From NCBI GenBank assembly GCA_025997095.1, contig BNUD01000118.1:1-6071 (forward strand): a stretch of DNA of 6,071 nt, given 5' to 3'. The notes beneath the pieces were generated by a model. The model searched no databases and was not told where the DNA came from. It saw only the letters and a program-made list of their open reading frames with translations. Made by a program: the position numbers and the translations under genes. Below are positions 6,036-6,071 of the stretch, piece after piece (positions within the stretch are counted from its first letter, which is position 1; every line of letters begins with the position of its first letter). The DNA comes from Betaproteobacteria bacterium. Its GTDB lineage: Bacteria > Pseudomonadota > Gammaproteobacteria > Burkholderiales > Rhodocyclaceae.

Positions 6036-6056
6036 CCCGACAGGACGACCGTCGGG
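6036..6056 (+). other. Small inverted repeat after the last gene
   Basis: CCCGAC (6036-6041) and GTCGGG (6051-6056) are exact reverse complements with a nine-base loop, beginning nine bases after the stop of copy B. No run of T follows before the window ends, so it is not a recognisable intrinsic terminator. It may be a weak hairpin or part of a regulatory site for the next gene. Confidence 0.3.
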
Positions 6057-6071
6057 ACGCGCCGCTCACCG

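Noticed and set aside
6028..6071. Intrinsic terminator after the second glycosyltransferase
   Set aside because: A 6 bp inverted repeat is present but no T-tract follows before the window ends.

Overview
The window looks like chromosomal DNA of a betaproteobacterium. The basis is the close family resemblance of IscR, IscS and CysE, and the gene order cysE-iscR-cysteine desulfurase-iscS. I cannot fix the order or genus by eye. It contains two divergently oriented blocks separated by a gap of about 140 bp.

Minus-strand block (positions 2434 down to 1): cysE (serine acetyltransferase, cysteine supply), iscR ([2Fe-2S] regulator of Fe-S assembly), a NifS-type cysteine desulfurase gene, and the 5' third of iscS, which runs off the left edge. 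The genes lie 18 to 69 nt apart in one direction. They couple cysteine synthesis to sulfur mobilisation for Fe-S cluster assembly. Two promoters can be read. One lies upstream of cysE and has a perfect 7+7 bp dyad filling its -35/-10 spacer. The other lies upstream of iscR; its -35 box sits inside a near-consensus type 1 IscR operator that is also the last codons of cysE. The NifS-type gene has a clean in-frame loss of about 140 codons that removes the PLP-binding lysine, so its product cannot be a normal cysteine desulfurase. iscS next to it looks normal as far as it is visible.

Plus-strand block (2578 to 6027): three closely packed genes. The first is a 580-residue protein with TPR-like helical repeats followed by a degenerate O-GlcNAc-transferase (SPINDLY/OGT-like) GT-B region. 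The other two are tandem paralogous family-2-type glycosyltransferases, about 55% identical by hand alignment. This looks like a small glycosylation module whose acceptor is not visible here. The OGT-like member lacks the usual catalytic and UDP-binding residues, so it may be a scaffold, an acceptor-recognition protein or a diverged enzyme.

I saw no RNA genes, CRISPR arrays, insertion sequences or prophage genes. The most noteworthy points are the deleted desulfurase, the operator embedded in the cysE coding sequence, the dyad in the cysE promoter, and the unusual OGT-like plus twin glycosyltransferase cluster.
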